DNA from: Pyrobaculum sp. WP30
GTDB lineage: Archaea; Thermoproteota; Thermoprotei; Thermoproteales; Thermoproteaceae
Direction of reading: 5' to 3'
DNA: 64,000 nt
Assembly: GCA_001189275.1 (NCBI GenBank)
Contig: CP012158.1
Coordinates: 1,178,001 to 1,242,000 of the forward strand
Position 1 is the first letter of the stretch; every line of letters begins with the position of its first letter. Shown here in pieces: positions 7,531 to 15,383 of the stretch. The position numbers and the translations under genes are program-made. The notes below the pieces were generated by a model. It was not told the origin of the DNA. It made no database searches and saw nothing but the letters and a program-made list of their open reading frames with translations.

Positions 7531-8748
7531 CTAGACGAGCTCCCTCCCGATGATGTTTCTGGCGATGATCAGCTTGAGTATGTTCTCGGCCCCTTCGGCG
7601 CCGACGTAGTAAGATAGTATGCCCAGCAGAGGCCTCGCCACGTTGGTCTCCTTGAAGTAGGAGGCTCCGCCGAACCACTTCATGACCTCCAGCGCCGTCT
7701 CCACGGCTAAGCTCACCGCTAGGTACTTCGCCGTGGCGCCCGCCGTGGCGACGTCTTGCAACGTAAAGGCCGAGTCGCCGCCGTAGTGCCTATCCGCGAC
7801 CCAAGCCGCCTTATACACGGCGAGCCTAGCCGCCTCAAGCCTGGCGTGTAGCTCGGCGAATTTGAAGCTTATCCCCTGGTAGCTCGCGATGGGCTTGCCG
7901 AAGACGACCCTCTGCCTCATCCACTCAAGACCTCTGTCTAGAAGCCACCTGGCGGCTCCTATAGACGCCGCGCCGATTATGGTGCGGGCTAGGTTGAAGC
8001 CCTCCATGGCGATTTTAAAGCCGCCGTTGAGCTCGCCAAGCATAAACGCCTCCTCTACGGGGAGCCCCTCCAACGTCAGGTAGCCCGTGGGGAGGCCGTG
8101 CCGCCCGATCTCCTCCCAGTCTCTGTGCGAGAAGCCAGGCGCAACCCTCCCCTTTCTCTTGAGGAGCGCGAGAAACACCGTGATGCCCCTGTGCTTATCC
8201 TCCAGCCTGCCCGTCCTAGTTATGGCTATAACGCCTCCGCCGTAGGGCAGATTCAGCATCGTCGTGACGCCGGTCACCATGTTCTTCTCGCCGTACAGCC
8301 TCCACAGCCCGCCCTCCTTCACCGCCTTGGTCTGGAAAGACGCCACGTCGCTCCCGCCCTGCGGCTCCGTAGAGCCTATGCCTATAAACGCGCGGCCCGC
8401 CGCAACCTCCGGCAGAACCTCCCCCTTTGCCTCCTCCCGCCCATACCGCTGGACCATGTAAGGCCAGGCGGTCTCCAGCAACATGTACACCGGCGTGGCG
8501 AGAGACGGATCTGCGTAGGCCAGCTCCTCCGCCGCGAGCGCCGCCTGGAGGAAGGTCCCGTCCTGCCCCCCGTATTTAGAGCTCAGGGGGATTCCCAGCA
8601 GGCCAGCCTCGCCGAGACGCGCCGCCACCTCCTCGATAGGCCACCTACCCTCGTCTACCTCAACCCACCTAGGCGCGATGACCCTCCCCGCGAAGGACCT
8701 CACAGCGTCTAGAAACAGCTTATCCTCCCTAGAGAGGCCGAAGTCCAT
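7531..8748 (-). CDS. Acyl-CoA dehydrogenase
   Basis: 405 residues, the usual length. It begins MDFGLSREDKLFLDAVRSFAG, has the FAD/substrate segment GIGSTEPQGGSDVASF (about 122-137), the helical C-terminal domain RVVFGKPIASYQGISFKFAEL, and the end segment GAEGAENILKLIIARNI where the catalytic Glu normally lies. It would oxidise an acyl-CoA to the trans-2-enoyl-CoA in the cytoplasm, passing electrons to an ETF. No ETF, thiolase or CoA-ligase genes are adjacent, so chain specificity is unknown. It is divergent from the next gene, with 25 nt between starts. Confidence 0.93.
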   Translation of the reverse strand: MDFGLSREDKLFLDAVRSFAGRVIAPRWVEVDEGRWPIEEVAARLGEAGLLGIPLSSKYGGQDGTFLQAALAAEELAYADPSLATPVYMLLETAWPYMVQRYGREEAKGEVLPEVAAGRAFIGIGSTEPQGGSDVASFQTKAVKEGGLWRLYGEKNMVTGVTTMLNLPYGGGVIAITRTGRLEDKHRGITVFLALLKRKGRVAPGFSHRDWEEIGRHGLPTGYLTLEGLPVEEAFMLGELNGGFKIAMEGFNLARTIIGAASIGAARWLLDRGLEWMRQRVVFGKPIASYQGISFKFAELHARLEAARLAVYKAAWVADRHYGGDSAFTLQDVATAGATAKYLAVSLAVETALEVMKWFGGASYFKETNVARPLLGILSYYVGAEGAENILKLIIARNIIGRELV

Positions 8749-8773
8749 ATATAGATCTACGTACCTTAATTAA

Positions 8774-9361
8774 ATGTTGACCGTGGAGCTTCTACAAGAC
8801 AGCTTTTCCCTCTACTACAAGGGCAGGAAAATACCGGCGGTGCCCCTATACGCCACGCCCCTGCTACACTACGTGCAGTACGTGGCGCCCTACGTCGCGA
8901 AGAGGCTTGTAGACGCCGGGATGCGGAGGTTCCGCATGCGGGACGCCAGGGCGGCCAGGATAATCGAGCTTGCCTGCGGAGGCATGTGCACCCACGCGCA
9001 AGACGGCGACGAGGTGGAGGGCCTCCTCGAGGAGGCGTACTACAACCTCCTCGCCGACAGGCTACTGGCCTACACCGTCTCCGCAGATGCAGTCGTGGTG
9101 CCCTGCGCAGACCCCGCGCTTGCCAGGGCGCTGATGCGGCGGGCCAAGGAATACGCCCCAGACCTCGCCACAATAGCCTCAGAACACGGCGGGGAGTGCC
9201 CAGACGCAGACATCCGCCATACGCCACGCCCCATCGAGACGCCGCTCCCCCTAGGCCCCGCCTCCCGCGCGGCGGTGCACACAGCCATCTGGGCCCTTGA
9301 AGACACAGTAGCGGAGAGCCCCCTAACCCCCCTCCTCGACTGGGAATGCGACAACGTTTAA
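8774..9361 (+). CDS. Hypothetical protein, cysteine-containing, 195 aa
   Basis: Not recognised. The protein is acidic, mostly helical and soluble. Cysteines occur in ELACGGMCTHAQD (about 68-72), VVVPCADPA, GGECPDAD and the tail DWECDNV, which could form a metal or disulfide site. No membrane segment or nucleotide-binding loop is seen. The start ATG is 25 nt from the divergent acyl-CoA dehydrogenase start. Codon use is like the neighbours, supporting a real gene; function cannot be assigned. Confidence 0.55.
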   Translation: MLTVELLQDSFSLYYKGRKIPAVPLYATPLLHYVQYVAPYVAKRLVDAGMRRFRMRDARAARIIELACGGMCTHAQDGDEVEGLLEEAYYNLLADRLLAYTVSADAVVVPCADPALARALMRRAKEYAPDLATIASEHGGECPDADIRHTPRPIETPLPLGPASRAAVHTAIWALEDTVAESPLTPLLDWECDNV

Positions 9362-9373
9362 AATCCACCGGAG

Positions 9374-10266
9374 ATGGTGAGCTGGCGAACCGTCTACGTC
9401 TTCGTCGTCGTCACGGGCTTCCTGACCTCCTCCCCGCCCTAAGGGGCGAGGCTTTCGATTATTTGTAATAGGCGCTGGGACCCTGGGTCTGCCTATAAGA
9501 TCGAGCTGAGCGGGGTGGGCTTTCTGCCCGGCGCGGCGATGATACTGATATCCGCCGCGTTTCAGGCAATAACGGCGCTCTACATCTTGGAGACCTTGAT
9601 AAACGTGAAGACGCCTAAGGAGCTCACAGGCACTGCGCAGGTGGTGCTGGGCAGGTGGGCCGGTCTGCTGTCTACGCCAGCCTCTTGATGTATCTGCTAG
9701 GGGCGTTGACGGCCTACGTCACATTCGGCGGAATAGCGGTCGAGTCCCTCGCAGGTCTCCCCTTCTGGGCAGGGGCCCTCGCCTACTGGCTAGCCGGGAG
9801 CTGCATCGTGTGGCGCGGCGCTGAGTCAGTAGGCACCTCGGAGCTCGTCATGGTTTTCGCCTTCCTAGGTCTCCTAGCCGCCGTAGTGGCCGTCCTTGTC
9901 GCATCGCCGCACTTCAAGACGGAGAACCTCGCCTGGGCCGACTGGGGTAGGACCTTCGACGTGTACGGAATAGCCGTCTTTGCATATGGAGCCCACTTCG
10001 CCGTGGCTTCTGCATACAAGGAGTACACCGGCGACGTGCGGAAATTCGCCTGGGGAGTAGCCTTGGGGTTCCTCGCGCCGGGGCTCGCCTACGCGGCGTG
10101 GACGGCGGGGTTCATGGGAGTCATAGACAGACGCGAGTACTACGCCACGTTTATAGGCGTGCTCTCCGGCATGGAGAGACACGGCCTCTCAGGGCTCCTA
10201 GCCCCCGTGGCGGTGGCCGTCTTCCTCTTCTACGCCGTCGGCTTCGCCTACGGCCTTGGAAACTAG
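9374..10266 (+). pseudogene. Amino acid permease-like pseudogene, disrupted and frameshifted
   Basis: Three pieces of one multi-spanning transporter are visible. Piece 1 (9374-9427) reads MVSWRTVYVFVVVTGF. It is cut by an IS200/IS605-like hairpin. Piece 2 (9494-9688) reads FLPGAAMILISAAFQAI and ends in a frame that stops at TGA 9686-9688. Piece 3 is in the +2 shifted frame (9655-10266) with AYVTFGGIAVESLAGLPFW and several further hydrophobic helices, ending YAVGFAYGLGN. The order and hydrophobicity fit an amino acid/polyamine or aromatic amino acid permease, but the total is too short and the C-terminus is missing before the tRNA-Met gene. Confidence 0.7.
9423..9460 (+). mobile_element. IS200/IS605-like subterminal hairpin relic
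   Basis: The segment TGACCTCCTCCCCGCCC followed by TAA and GGGGCGAGGCTTTC folds into an imperfect hairpin and has the form typical of IS200/IS605-family element ends (CCTCCCCGCCC/GGGCGAGG, then CTTT). It lies between two pieces of the broken permease gene. A similar sequence recurs at 58559-58585 after an orphan transposase-like tail. No transposase is present here, so this is probably an end left by a deleted element or a small non-autonomous copy. Confidence 0.5.
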
Positions 10267-10330
10267 TCAGCCCTCCAGGCGGCTATCACCAATCCACAGT
10301 GTCCCGATGCCTTCATGACCAGAGAAAGAG

Positions 10331-10425
10331 TGCGGCGGCCGGGATTTGAACCCGGGACTTCCCGGTTATGAGCCTTACGCGGGGCTTCGCCCCCGAGCGC
10401 TCTAACCAGGCTGAGCTACCGCCGC
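10331..10425 (-). tRNA. tRNA-Met(CAT) with a 20-nt intron in the anticodon stem
   Basis: Acceptor GCGGCGG/CCGCCGC with discriminator A, D arm GCTC-GAGC, loop CTCATAA (anticodon CAT at 10368-10370) and T arm CCGGG-TTCAAAT-CCCGG. A 20-nt insertion (10375-10394) splits the 5' anticodon strand; removal gives CTCGG paired to CCGGG. The junction can slide within GG, but position 29/30 gives an intron ending CGCGTAA, like the first intron of tRNA-Thr in this window. No CCA is encoded. It is probably elongator Met; tRNA-Ile2 with a modified CAT anticodon cannot be excluded. An A/T-rich TTTTAATTTA lies about 25 nt upstream of position 1. Confidence 0.85.
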
Positions 10426-10461
10426 CAAGACCTCGTAACTTGCTAAATTAAAAGCTTTCCC

Positions 10462-10575
10462 TCACAATGTCCACACCAGTACCAACACATCATCCCTCGT
10501 TGACGCCGTCACAAGTCGTTCCATGCTTCTCGTAACGGCCAGAGCATTGACATGTCTGCTGACGCCGTAAATCAC
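10462..10575 (-). pseudogene. Short reading frame, possible gene remnant
   Basis: A 37-codon frame from GTG (10575) to TGA (10462) begins MIYGVSRHVNALAVTRSMER and ends VLVLVWTL. Its start overlaps (GTGA) the stop of another open stretch on the same strand whose end reads KLVENLAGGGLDVYETFEL. The tight overlap looks like the junction of a two-gene operon, but both pieces are short, the upstream one has only a weak TTG start, and I recognise neither. I treat them as decayed remains between tRNA-Met and tRNA-Leu. Confidence 0.25.
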
Positions 10576-10662
10576 AGCTCAAACGTCTCATAGACGTCGA
10601 GACCCCCGCCCGCCAAATTTTCAACTAGCTTGAAGGACGGCTTTGACGACGAATTTGTTGTT

Positions 10663-10680
10663 GCCGGTTTTTTAACCGGC
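10663..10680. repeat. Perfect 7-bp hairpin with T4 loop
   Basis: GCCGGTT-TTTT-AACCGGC, a perfect inverted repeat in the spacer between tRNA-Met and tRNA-Leu. It lies within the upstream remnant reading frame on the minus strand. It could be a transcription or recombination structure; no partner sequence gives it a role. Confidence 0.45.
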
Positions 10681-10779
10681 AGACGACCGTGGATGCGGAG
10701 GGTTGGCCACAACTACGCCGATGCAATGCGGCTCCACTCCCTGAAAAATATTTAAACTGACGCATTGCTCATCAACGGA

Positions 10780-10913
10780 GCGGGGGTGCCCGAGCCAGGT
10801 CAAAGGGGCGGATGGCTACCCGCCCGGCTAAAGGGGCAGGGTTCAGGTCCCTGTGGCGTAGGCCTGCGTGGGTTCAGGGATGCGCCCGCCCAGAAATCCC
10901 ACCCCCCGCACCA
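10780..10913 (+). tRNA. tRNA-Leu(CAG) with two noncanonical introns
   Basis: Acceptor GCGGGGG/CCCCCGC, discriminator A and encoded CCA (10911-10913), long variable arm, anticodon stem CAGGG-TTCAGGT-CCCTG with anticodon CAG. Intron 1 is 28 nt (about 10809-10836) between the D arm and the anticodon stem; an 8-nt repeat AAAGGGGC at both ends makes the exact junction ambiguous. Intron 2 is 18 nt in the T loop (about 10877-10894), splitting TTCA from AAT. Removing both restores a normal class II tRNA. TATA-like ATATTTAAA (10748-10756) lies 26 nt before position 1, and a T5 run follows the CCA. Confidence 0.88.
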
Positions 10914-11002
10914 TTTTTCTTACGACACATGAGGCGGTGTTAACCAATAAGCAGGTTCCATCACATCTGTCGCTTTTCGGCGGTGAAAACATCGACTCTC
11001 TG

Positions 11003-11551
11003 TTAGGTGGTCTTTTTGGCGTATACCGGGCGTGGGTCTACCTTGTAGAAGGCGCGGCCTGCGCCGTGTAGGGGGATGTTGACCTTCTTAAAGTCGAAGC
11101 CCCACTGGTCGGCGACACCCGACGCGACCCACGTATCTAATACGCGGAAGATATACAGAGTCACCTCGCCCACCTCCACTTCCTTGTAGACCTCCACCTC
11201 GTACGCGGCGAGGGCGTCCGCCATGCGGGGCACGTCTACCTTCTGCGACGGAGCCAGCCTAACGCCGAACTGGGCAACCTTATCCACCTCGCGGCCGCTG
11301 ACGCTTCCCAGCCTGTAGACCAAGTCGGCGGCGTCTATGGGGGGCACGTTGAGAGTGGCGTATCTGTGGTGCTGGAGGCACTCGTGGGTGTAGGAGCCTC
11401 TGTCCACGGCCACCGCCACCGTGGGGGGATCCTCCGAGACGGGCGTATTCCAAGAGGCAGGCATGAGGTTCAGACCCCCGTTGGGACACCTCGTCACTAC
11501 AACCACTGTGGGCCTGGGGTGCAGGAGGCGGTAGAACTTCCCCTGGTACAT
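11003..11551 (-). CDS. Flavin reductase-like FMN-binding protein
   Basis: 182 residues from ATG 11551. The protein shows the split-barrel flavin reductase pattern: YRLLHPRPTVVVVTRCPNGGLNLMPASW near the N-terminus (the stretch that contacts FMN phosphate), then PPTVAVAVDRGSYT, TLNVPP and a C-terminal LHGAGRAFY. It probably binds FMN and reduces it, or serves as a small electron carrier. An earlier ATG (11590) would add 13 residues, but the TATA-like TTTTATAT lies at 11571-11578, inside that extension and about 25 nt before 11551, so I choose the shorter start. Confidence 0.75.
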   Translation of the reverse strand: MYQGKFYRLLHPRPTVVVVTRCPNGGLNLMPASWNTPVSEDPPTVAVAVDRGSYTHECLQHHRYATLNVPPIDAADLVYRLGSVSGREVDKVAQFGVRLAPSQKVDVPRMADALAAYEVEVYKEVEVGEVTLYIFRVLDTWVASGVADQWGFDFKKVNIPLHGAGRAFYKVDPRPVYAKKTT

Positions 11552-11775
11552 GACGCCGCTGTGGCTGAAGATATAAAACATTTCACCCAACCCTCTTCAG
11601 CACTAGCTAAGCTTCACACCTCCAGCTCTGTAGTCGCACACGGTAAAAGCCACATCCCTGCGAGCCTTCTGTCGCGCTTAGGCGTCTTTGTTTTTCTCTA
11701 CCTTTCGCGAACCCTTTCGGCTATATTCCCGCCGCTGGCGCGTTCAACATGACTTCTTGTCAGCCGTATGCAACA

Positions 11776-11988
11776 TCACTTCTCCACCACGAGGACGTAG
11801 GGCCCGGCCTCGTCGGTCTCCAGGATCTTGACGTCGTTGAGGGCCATGAGGCGGCGGAGCATCACGTAGCAGACGTAGTCGTCCGTCACGACCTTGAACC
11901 GCGCGCCGGCGGGCGCCGACGCCAACGCCGCCGCCACGTTTTTAAGGGGGTCTGGGCACTGCTGGCCGCTTACGTCTATTACCTGCAT
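11776..11988 (-). CDS. TusA/SirA-like sulfur carrier protein
   Basis: 70 residues. The TusA signature is clear: VIDVSGQQCPDPLKNVAAAL, where the Cys of C-P-x-P carries persulfide sulfur. Such proteins relay sulfur in tRNA thiolation, molybdenum cofactor synthesis or dissimilatory sulfur metabolism. The start ATG at 11988 is 25 nt from the TATA-like ACTTAAAT on the minus strand; a GTG at 11997 would lie too close. It is divergent from the DUF59 Fe-S assembly protein, a possible functional pairing in sulfur handling. Confidence 0.85.
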   Translation of the reverse strand: MQVIDVSGQQCPDPLKNVAAALASAPAGARFKVVTDDYVCYVMLRRLMALNDVKILETDEAGPYVLVVEK

Positions 11989-12043
11989 GGGCGTCACTGC
12001 CTTTTTCCATTTAAGTTTTTATTTGTAAATCGGTATCCAGCAT

Positions 12044-12427
12044 ATGGAAGACGGGAAGCCGGTATTCGAGACGAACCTGCCGCCTGACAAGGCACAGAAG
12101 GTGGTGGAGATCTTGAGGCAGGTTTACGACCCCGAGATCCCTATAAACGTGTACGACCTCGGCCTTATCAGGAAGGTGTGGCTGGAAGACGGCGTCTTGA
12201 AGGTGGTTATGACGCTGACCGCCGTGGGTTGCCCCGTGGCTGGAAACGTGGCGCAGGAGGTGGGGTACGCCATACAATCCGCCGTGCCCGAGGCCCAAGA
12301 CGTGGAGGTGGAGGTGGATTTCGAAAAGCCGTGGGACCCCACCCAAATGACGCCGCAGGGCAGGGAGATGTTTAAGGCCATCTATGGCTACGACATCGTA
12401 GAACAATATCTGGCGGCCCAGGCCTAG
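12044..12427 (+). CDS. DUF59/MIP18 family Fe-S assembly protein
   Basis: 127 residues. The domain VVEILRQVYDPEIPINVYDLGLIRKV to TLTAVGCPVAGNVAQEVGYAI (about 24-80) is the DUF59/MIP18 fold found in SufT, PaaD and Cia2 proteins, with the conserved Asp-Pro-Glu and the Cys in GCP. It is expected to help mature cytoplasmic Fe-S proteins or the ferredoxin-linked oxidoreductases that this organism uses heavily. The ATG is about 25 nt from the TATA-like TTTTTATT (12017-12024). It overlaps the convergent membrane protein gene by 4 nt. Confidence 0.85.
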   Translation: MEDGKPVFETNLPPDKAQKVVEILRQVYDPEIPINVYDLGLIRKVWLEDGVLKVVMTLTAVGCPVAGNVAQEVGYAIQSAVPEAQDVEVEVDFEKPWDPTQMTPQGREMFKAIYGYDIVEQYLAAQA

Positions 12428-12858
12428 AGCGAGAGGACCCCCAGAAGCGACAAGGAGGCCGCCACCCACAGCAGGTACCTCCCCCACTCCACCCTCCTCT
12501 TAGCAAACCGCTGGGCCAGGGGGTGCCACCGCGCCACCTCGGCGAAGAAGAGAAGCACCACGTGCGCCACCGCCGCGTACCACACGGCGTAGCCCACGCC
12601 GAAGGCCTCGGACACAGCAGCCGTGGCCGCGCCGTATGCCGCCGCGGCGTAGATGAGGCCGGGGTACGAGGCAACCGCCACCACCAGGAGGTCCAGGGCC
12701 GACTGGAGCAGTCGCTGTTCATACGGCAGGGAGGCGGTCTCGTTAAAGGCCCTCTTCACGGCCTCAGGTTCGATAAGGTGGTAGCCGGCCAGGGCGAGCG
12801 CCGCGGCGAGGGCCACCGCGGACCAGTAGACGGCGTATGTGAACCAGAGCCACTTCAC
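12424..12858 (-). CDS. Hypothetical membrane protein, 144 aa
   Basis: Four hydrophobic segments: WLWFTYAVYWSAVALAAALA, LLVVAVASYPGLIYAAAAYG, YAVWYAAVAHVVLLFFAEVA and YLLWVAASLSLLGVL. The loop between segments 1 and 2 is polar and the C-terminal third has a basic stretch. No family was recognised. It starts close to the aminotransferase gene on the other strand and ends inside the DUF59 gene by 4 nt. Confidence 0.6.
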   Translation of the reverse strand: MKWLWFTYAVYWSAVALAAALALAGYHLIEPEAVKRAFNETASLPYEQRLLQSALDLLVVAVASYPGLIYAAAAYGAATAAVSEAFGVGYAVWYAAVAHVVLLFFAEVARWHPLAQRFAKRRVEWGRYLLWVAASLSLLGVLSL

Positions 12859-12882
12859 AGCTTTTTTATACGGACCGTATTT

Positions 12883-14103
12883 ATGCCTATGCTGGCTATA
12901 GAAGGGGGGAAGCCTGTCCGCGAAACTCCCATCGTGGCTAGGCCTGTGGTATACAGCGAGGAGGTGCTCCAGGCCGTCGCAGACGTCCTCAAATCAGGCG
13001 TCTTGACTGCGCAACACGGGAAGTGGGTCAAGGCCTTCGAGGCCGAGCTGGCCTCCTTCCTCGGGGTTAGGCACGCGCTGGCGGTGTCCAACGGCACCAC
13101 GGCCATCCACACGGCGCTGAAGGCCGTGGGGGTGGGGCCCGGCGACGAGGTAATAACCACGCCCTTCACCTTCGCCGCAAGCGCCACCGCGGTGCTCCAC
13201 GCCAACGCCGTGCCCGTCTTCGCCGATATAGACAGGGAGACCCTCAACCTCGACCCGGCCTCCGTCGAGGAGAAGATCACCGACAAGACGAAGGCCGTGG
13301 TGGTGGTGCACCTGGCTGGGATGCCCGCCGAGATGGACGCGTTTATGAAAATCGCCGAGAGATACGGCGTTAAGATCGTGGAGGACACGGCGCAAGCCCT
13401 AGGCGCTGAGTACCGGGGGAGGCGGGTGGGCTCCATAGGACACATATCCACCTTCAGCCTATACGCCACCAAGCACATCACCTCCGGGGAGGGGGGCGCC
13501 GTCGCCACCGACGTGGCGGCCTACGCCGAGCGGGCCAGGCTGATTAGGGCACACGGCGAGGTGGGGAAATACAGCTACGAGCTCCTCGGCTACAACTACA
13601 GGATGACTGAGATGCAGGGGGTCCTCGCCTACTACCAGCTCAGGCAACTGCCTGAGATGCAGAGGAGGCGCGAGGCCTACGTCAAGGTCCTGCTGGAGGA
13701 GCTGGCCCCGCTGGAGGGGGACCTCCTCACAGTGCCCAAGCCGAGGCCGTACATGAGACACGCCTGGCACCTGGTCCAGATCCTCCTCGCCGTGGAGAGG
13801 CTAAAGAAGCCGAGGGATTACGTGGTGGAGGCGCTGAGGGCAGAGGGCGTGGGGAACGTCTTCGTCGCGTACCCAACCCCCCTGTATAAGACGCCTCTCT
13901 TCCAGCGCCGCGAAGGCCACGGCATCGGGTGCCCGTGGGCTTGCCCATACTACGGGCGCAGGACCGAGTACAAGCCCCTTCCCAACGCCGAGTGGGCCGC
14001 CGAGCGCGTCGTGACCCTCCTCGTGATGCCCAACCTCACGGAGCAAGACGCCGCAGACACGGCGGCGGCCTTGAAAAAGGTTTTGACAGTCCTCAGGAGG
14101 TAG
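12883..14103 (+). CDS. DegT/DnrJ/EryC1/StrS family aminotransferase
   Basis: 406 residues. PLP-dependent sugar aminotransferase family: HALAVSNGTTAIHTALKA (phosphate cup), VVVHLAGMPAEMDA, VEDTAQALGAEY (Asp pairing the pyridine N) and FSLYATKHITSGEGG, where Lys forms the Schiff base. It would transaminate a keto group on an NDP-sugar or a related substrate, for surface glycans or inositol-like products. The open frame extends to 12523 upstream, but that extension is the antisense of the membrane gene; ATG 12883 follows a TTTTTTATA (12863-12870). No other nucleotide-sugar gene is adjacent. Confidence 0.9.
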   Translation: MPMLAIEGGKPVRETPIVARPVVYSEEVLQAVADVLKSGVLTAQHGKWVKAFEAELASFLGVRHALAVSNGTTAIHTALKAVGVGPGDEVITTPFTFAASATAVLHANAVPVFADIDRETLNLDPASVEEKITDKTKAVVVVHLAGMPAEMDAFMKIAERYGVKIVEDTAQALGAEYRGRRVGSIGHISTFSLYATKHITSGEGGAVATDVAAYAERARLIRAHGEVGKYSYELLGYNYRMTEMQGVLAYYQLRQLPEMQRRREAYVKVLLEELAPLEGDLLTVPKPRPYMRHAWHLVQILLAVERLKKPRDYVVEALRAEGVGNVFVAYPTPLYKTPLFQRREGHGIGCPWACPYYGRRTEYKPLPNAEWAAERVVTLLVMPNLTEQDAADTAAALKKVLTVLRR

Positions 14104-14311
14104 CCACCTCCCTCAGAAGTCTCGCCAGATGCGGCGCCTTGGCCGCCAGCTTCTCCACAGCTGTCTCCACGTCGTCTTGCGGAGAAACCCCGTACCTCGC
14201 CAGCGCGTAGGCGTGCGGGCCCAGCAACTCCTGCACCGACGCCATGTCTGCGGCGCACATCCAGTTTAAAAAATGCTCCGTAGCGCTGTTAAACCTCCAG
14301 AAGGTCTCCAT
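14093..14311 (-). CDS. Small helical protein, 72 aa
   Basis: Not in a family I recognise. Its last 30 residues, YGVSPQDDVETAVEKLAAK then APHLARLLREV, closely resemble the tail of the HTH protein at 18085-18444 (FGVKPDMTLREAIEVLEKK then APHIAELLRKLV). The N-terminal half (NSATEHFLNWMCAADMASV) is different. It overlaps the upstream TatD gene by 23 nt and is probably cotranscribed with it. The shared tail may be a small interaction module. Confidence 0.55.
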   Translation of the reverse strand: METFWRFNSATEHFLNWMCAADMASVQELLGPHAYALARYGVSPQDDVETAVEKLAAKAPHLARLLREVATS

Positions 14312-15149
14312 ATATACGCCTCACGTTCTCCACACATATCTTGTACATATCATCGGCGGAGAGAACCCCCTTCGCTACATACTGCCTAAGCTTAGAGGCA
14401 AGAGTCCACGGCGGAATCACCGCCCCCGGCCGCGACTTGTCGTCGAGGTAGTCGCTCTCCACCACAAACACAGACCCAGCCCTCAACGCATCTTCAAACT
14501 CGCCCCTGCGGCCCACCGGCACAGACGGCGAAAGCCCCCTCGCGTATGCGTACCCCGCCAAGGCCCCCTCTATGTGGTGCATCACCACACGCGCCGGGTC
14601 CACGCCGGCCCTCTTCACCAGCTCCACAACGGAATCCACCGTGGCCTGCCCCCCGCGCTCCAGATGCAGATGCACAGCCGCCCCCACGTCCCTGGCGCGC
14701 TCCAGCGCGTACAGCACCACCCTGTTACACAGCTCCACCACGCGCCCATCCACCGGCCAATGCGGCCTCCCGAACTCCCCCAACCCCACCGCCCGCCCCT
14801 CCTCCACGTACCTCGCCGCCAGGTCAACCGCCCAACGCATAAACCCCTCCACCTCCCCAACCCCCCACCCAGCCTCCAGAAGCCTCACACACTCCGCCGG
14901 GTGAAGACCCACCACAGCCCCAGACACAAGCCCAGCCCCCCTAGCCACCTCCGCGTTCCTCACCGCGTGGTCATACAGCCTCACCACCCACCCCCTATCC
15001 CCAGGCCTCCCCCCAATAGACCAAGTAAGCAAAGCCACAAACACAATACCCCGCCCCCCGGCGGCCCTAAAACGACGCGTCACCTCCACAACCCCCCAAC
15101 CGGTAAATTCATTAGCATGAGCATGATTATCAAAAACTGCCATGGTCAC
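14289..15149 (-). CDS. TatD-family metal-dependent hydrolase
   Basis: 286 residues. FDNHAHANEF (metal-binding HxH), GLHPAE, GLGEFGRP, VHLHLERGG, VVMHHIEG and VESDYLDD follow the order of TatD-type amidohydrolase TIM barrels, whose members are DNases or exonucleases. The Glu in GLGEF and the Asp in ESD fit metal ligands. Its sense strand is unusually G- and T-rich: many codons end in T or G and the opposite strand is very C-rich. A second TatD gene lies at 37320-38027. The downstream 72-residue gene overlaps by 23 nt. Confidence 0.78.
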   Translation of the reverse strand: MTMAVFDNHAHANEFTGWGVVEVTRRFRAAGGRGIVFVALLTWSIGGRPGDRGWVVRLYDHAVRNAEVARGAGLVSGAVVGLHPAECVRLLEAGWGVGEVEGFMRWAVDLAARYVEEGRAVGLGEFGRPHWPVDGRVVELCNRVVLYALERARDVGAAVHLHLERGGQATVDSVVELVKRAGVDPARVVMHHIEGALAGYAYARGLSPSVPVGRRGEFEDALRAGSVFVVESDYLDDKSRPGAVIPPWTLASKLRQYVAKGVLSADDMYKICVENVRRIYGDLLEV

Positions 15150-15251
15150 CGCGAAAACCCATCACATATATACTTGATTTACCGGCGCTCTTTTTAAAAA
15201 GTATTACGCAGATTCGCCCCGGCGGCCTGGAGGAGAGGTGTACATAATTTT

Positions 15252-15383
15252 ATGAAAGTCGTCAAAAAATTCGAAACAGTAACGACAGTAATAAGATACA
15301 TGGTGTTCGCACTACCGATAATCCTAGCGCTTACGGGCATATTGCCAACGGACGGCGGTGACGTAAGGTACGAAATATTCTAA
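15252..15383 (+). CDS. Small single-pass membrane protein, 43 aa
   Basis: A short frame MKVVKKFETVTTVIRYMVFA continues as one hydrophobic helix (LPIILALTGIL) and ends with a charged tail (DGGDVRYEIF). It has a strong Shine-Dalgarno-like GGAGGAGAGG about 12 nt upstream and a TATA-like CTTTTTAAAAAG (15190-15201) before that. The stop overlaps the convergent KaiC-like gene by 4 nt. Both signals make it more than chance; no function is known. Confidence 0.45.
   Translation: MKVVKKFETVTTVIRYMVFALPIILALTGILPTDGGDVRYEIF

Noticed and set aside
12523-12882. N-terminal extension of the DegT aminotransferase
   Set aside because: It is the antisense of the four-helix membrane gene at 12424-12858; the ATG at 12883 gives normal length and follows a TATA box.
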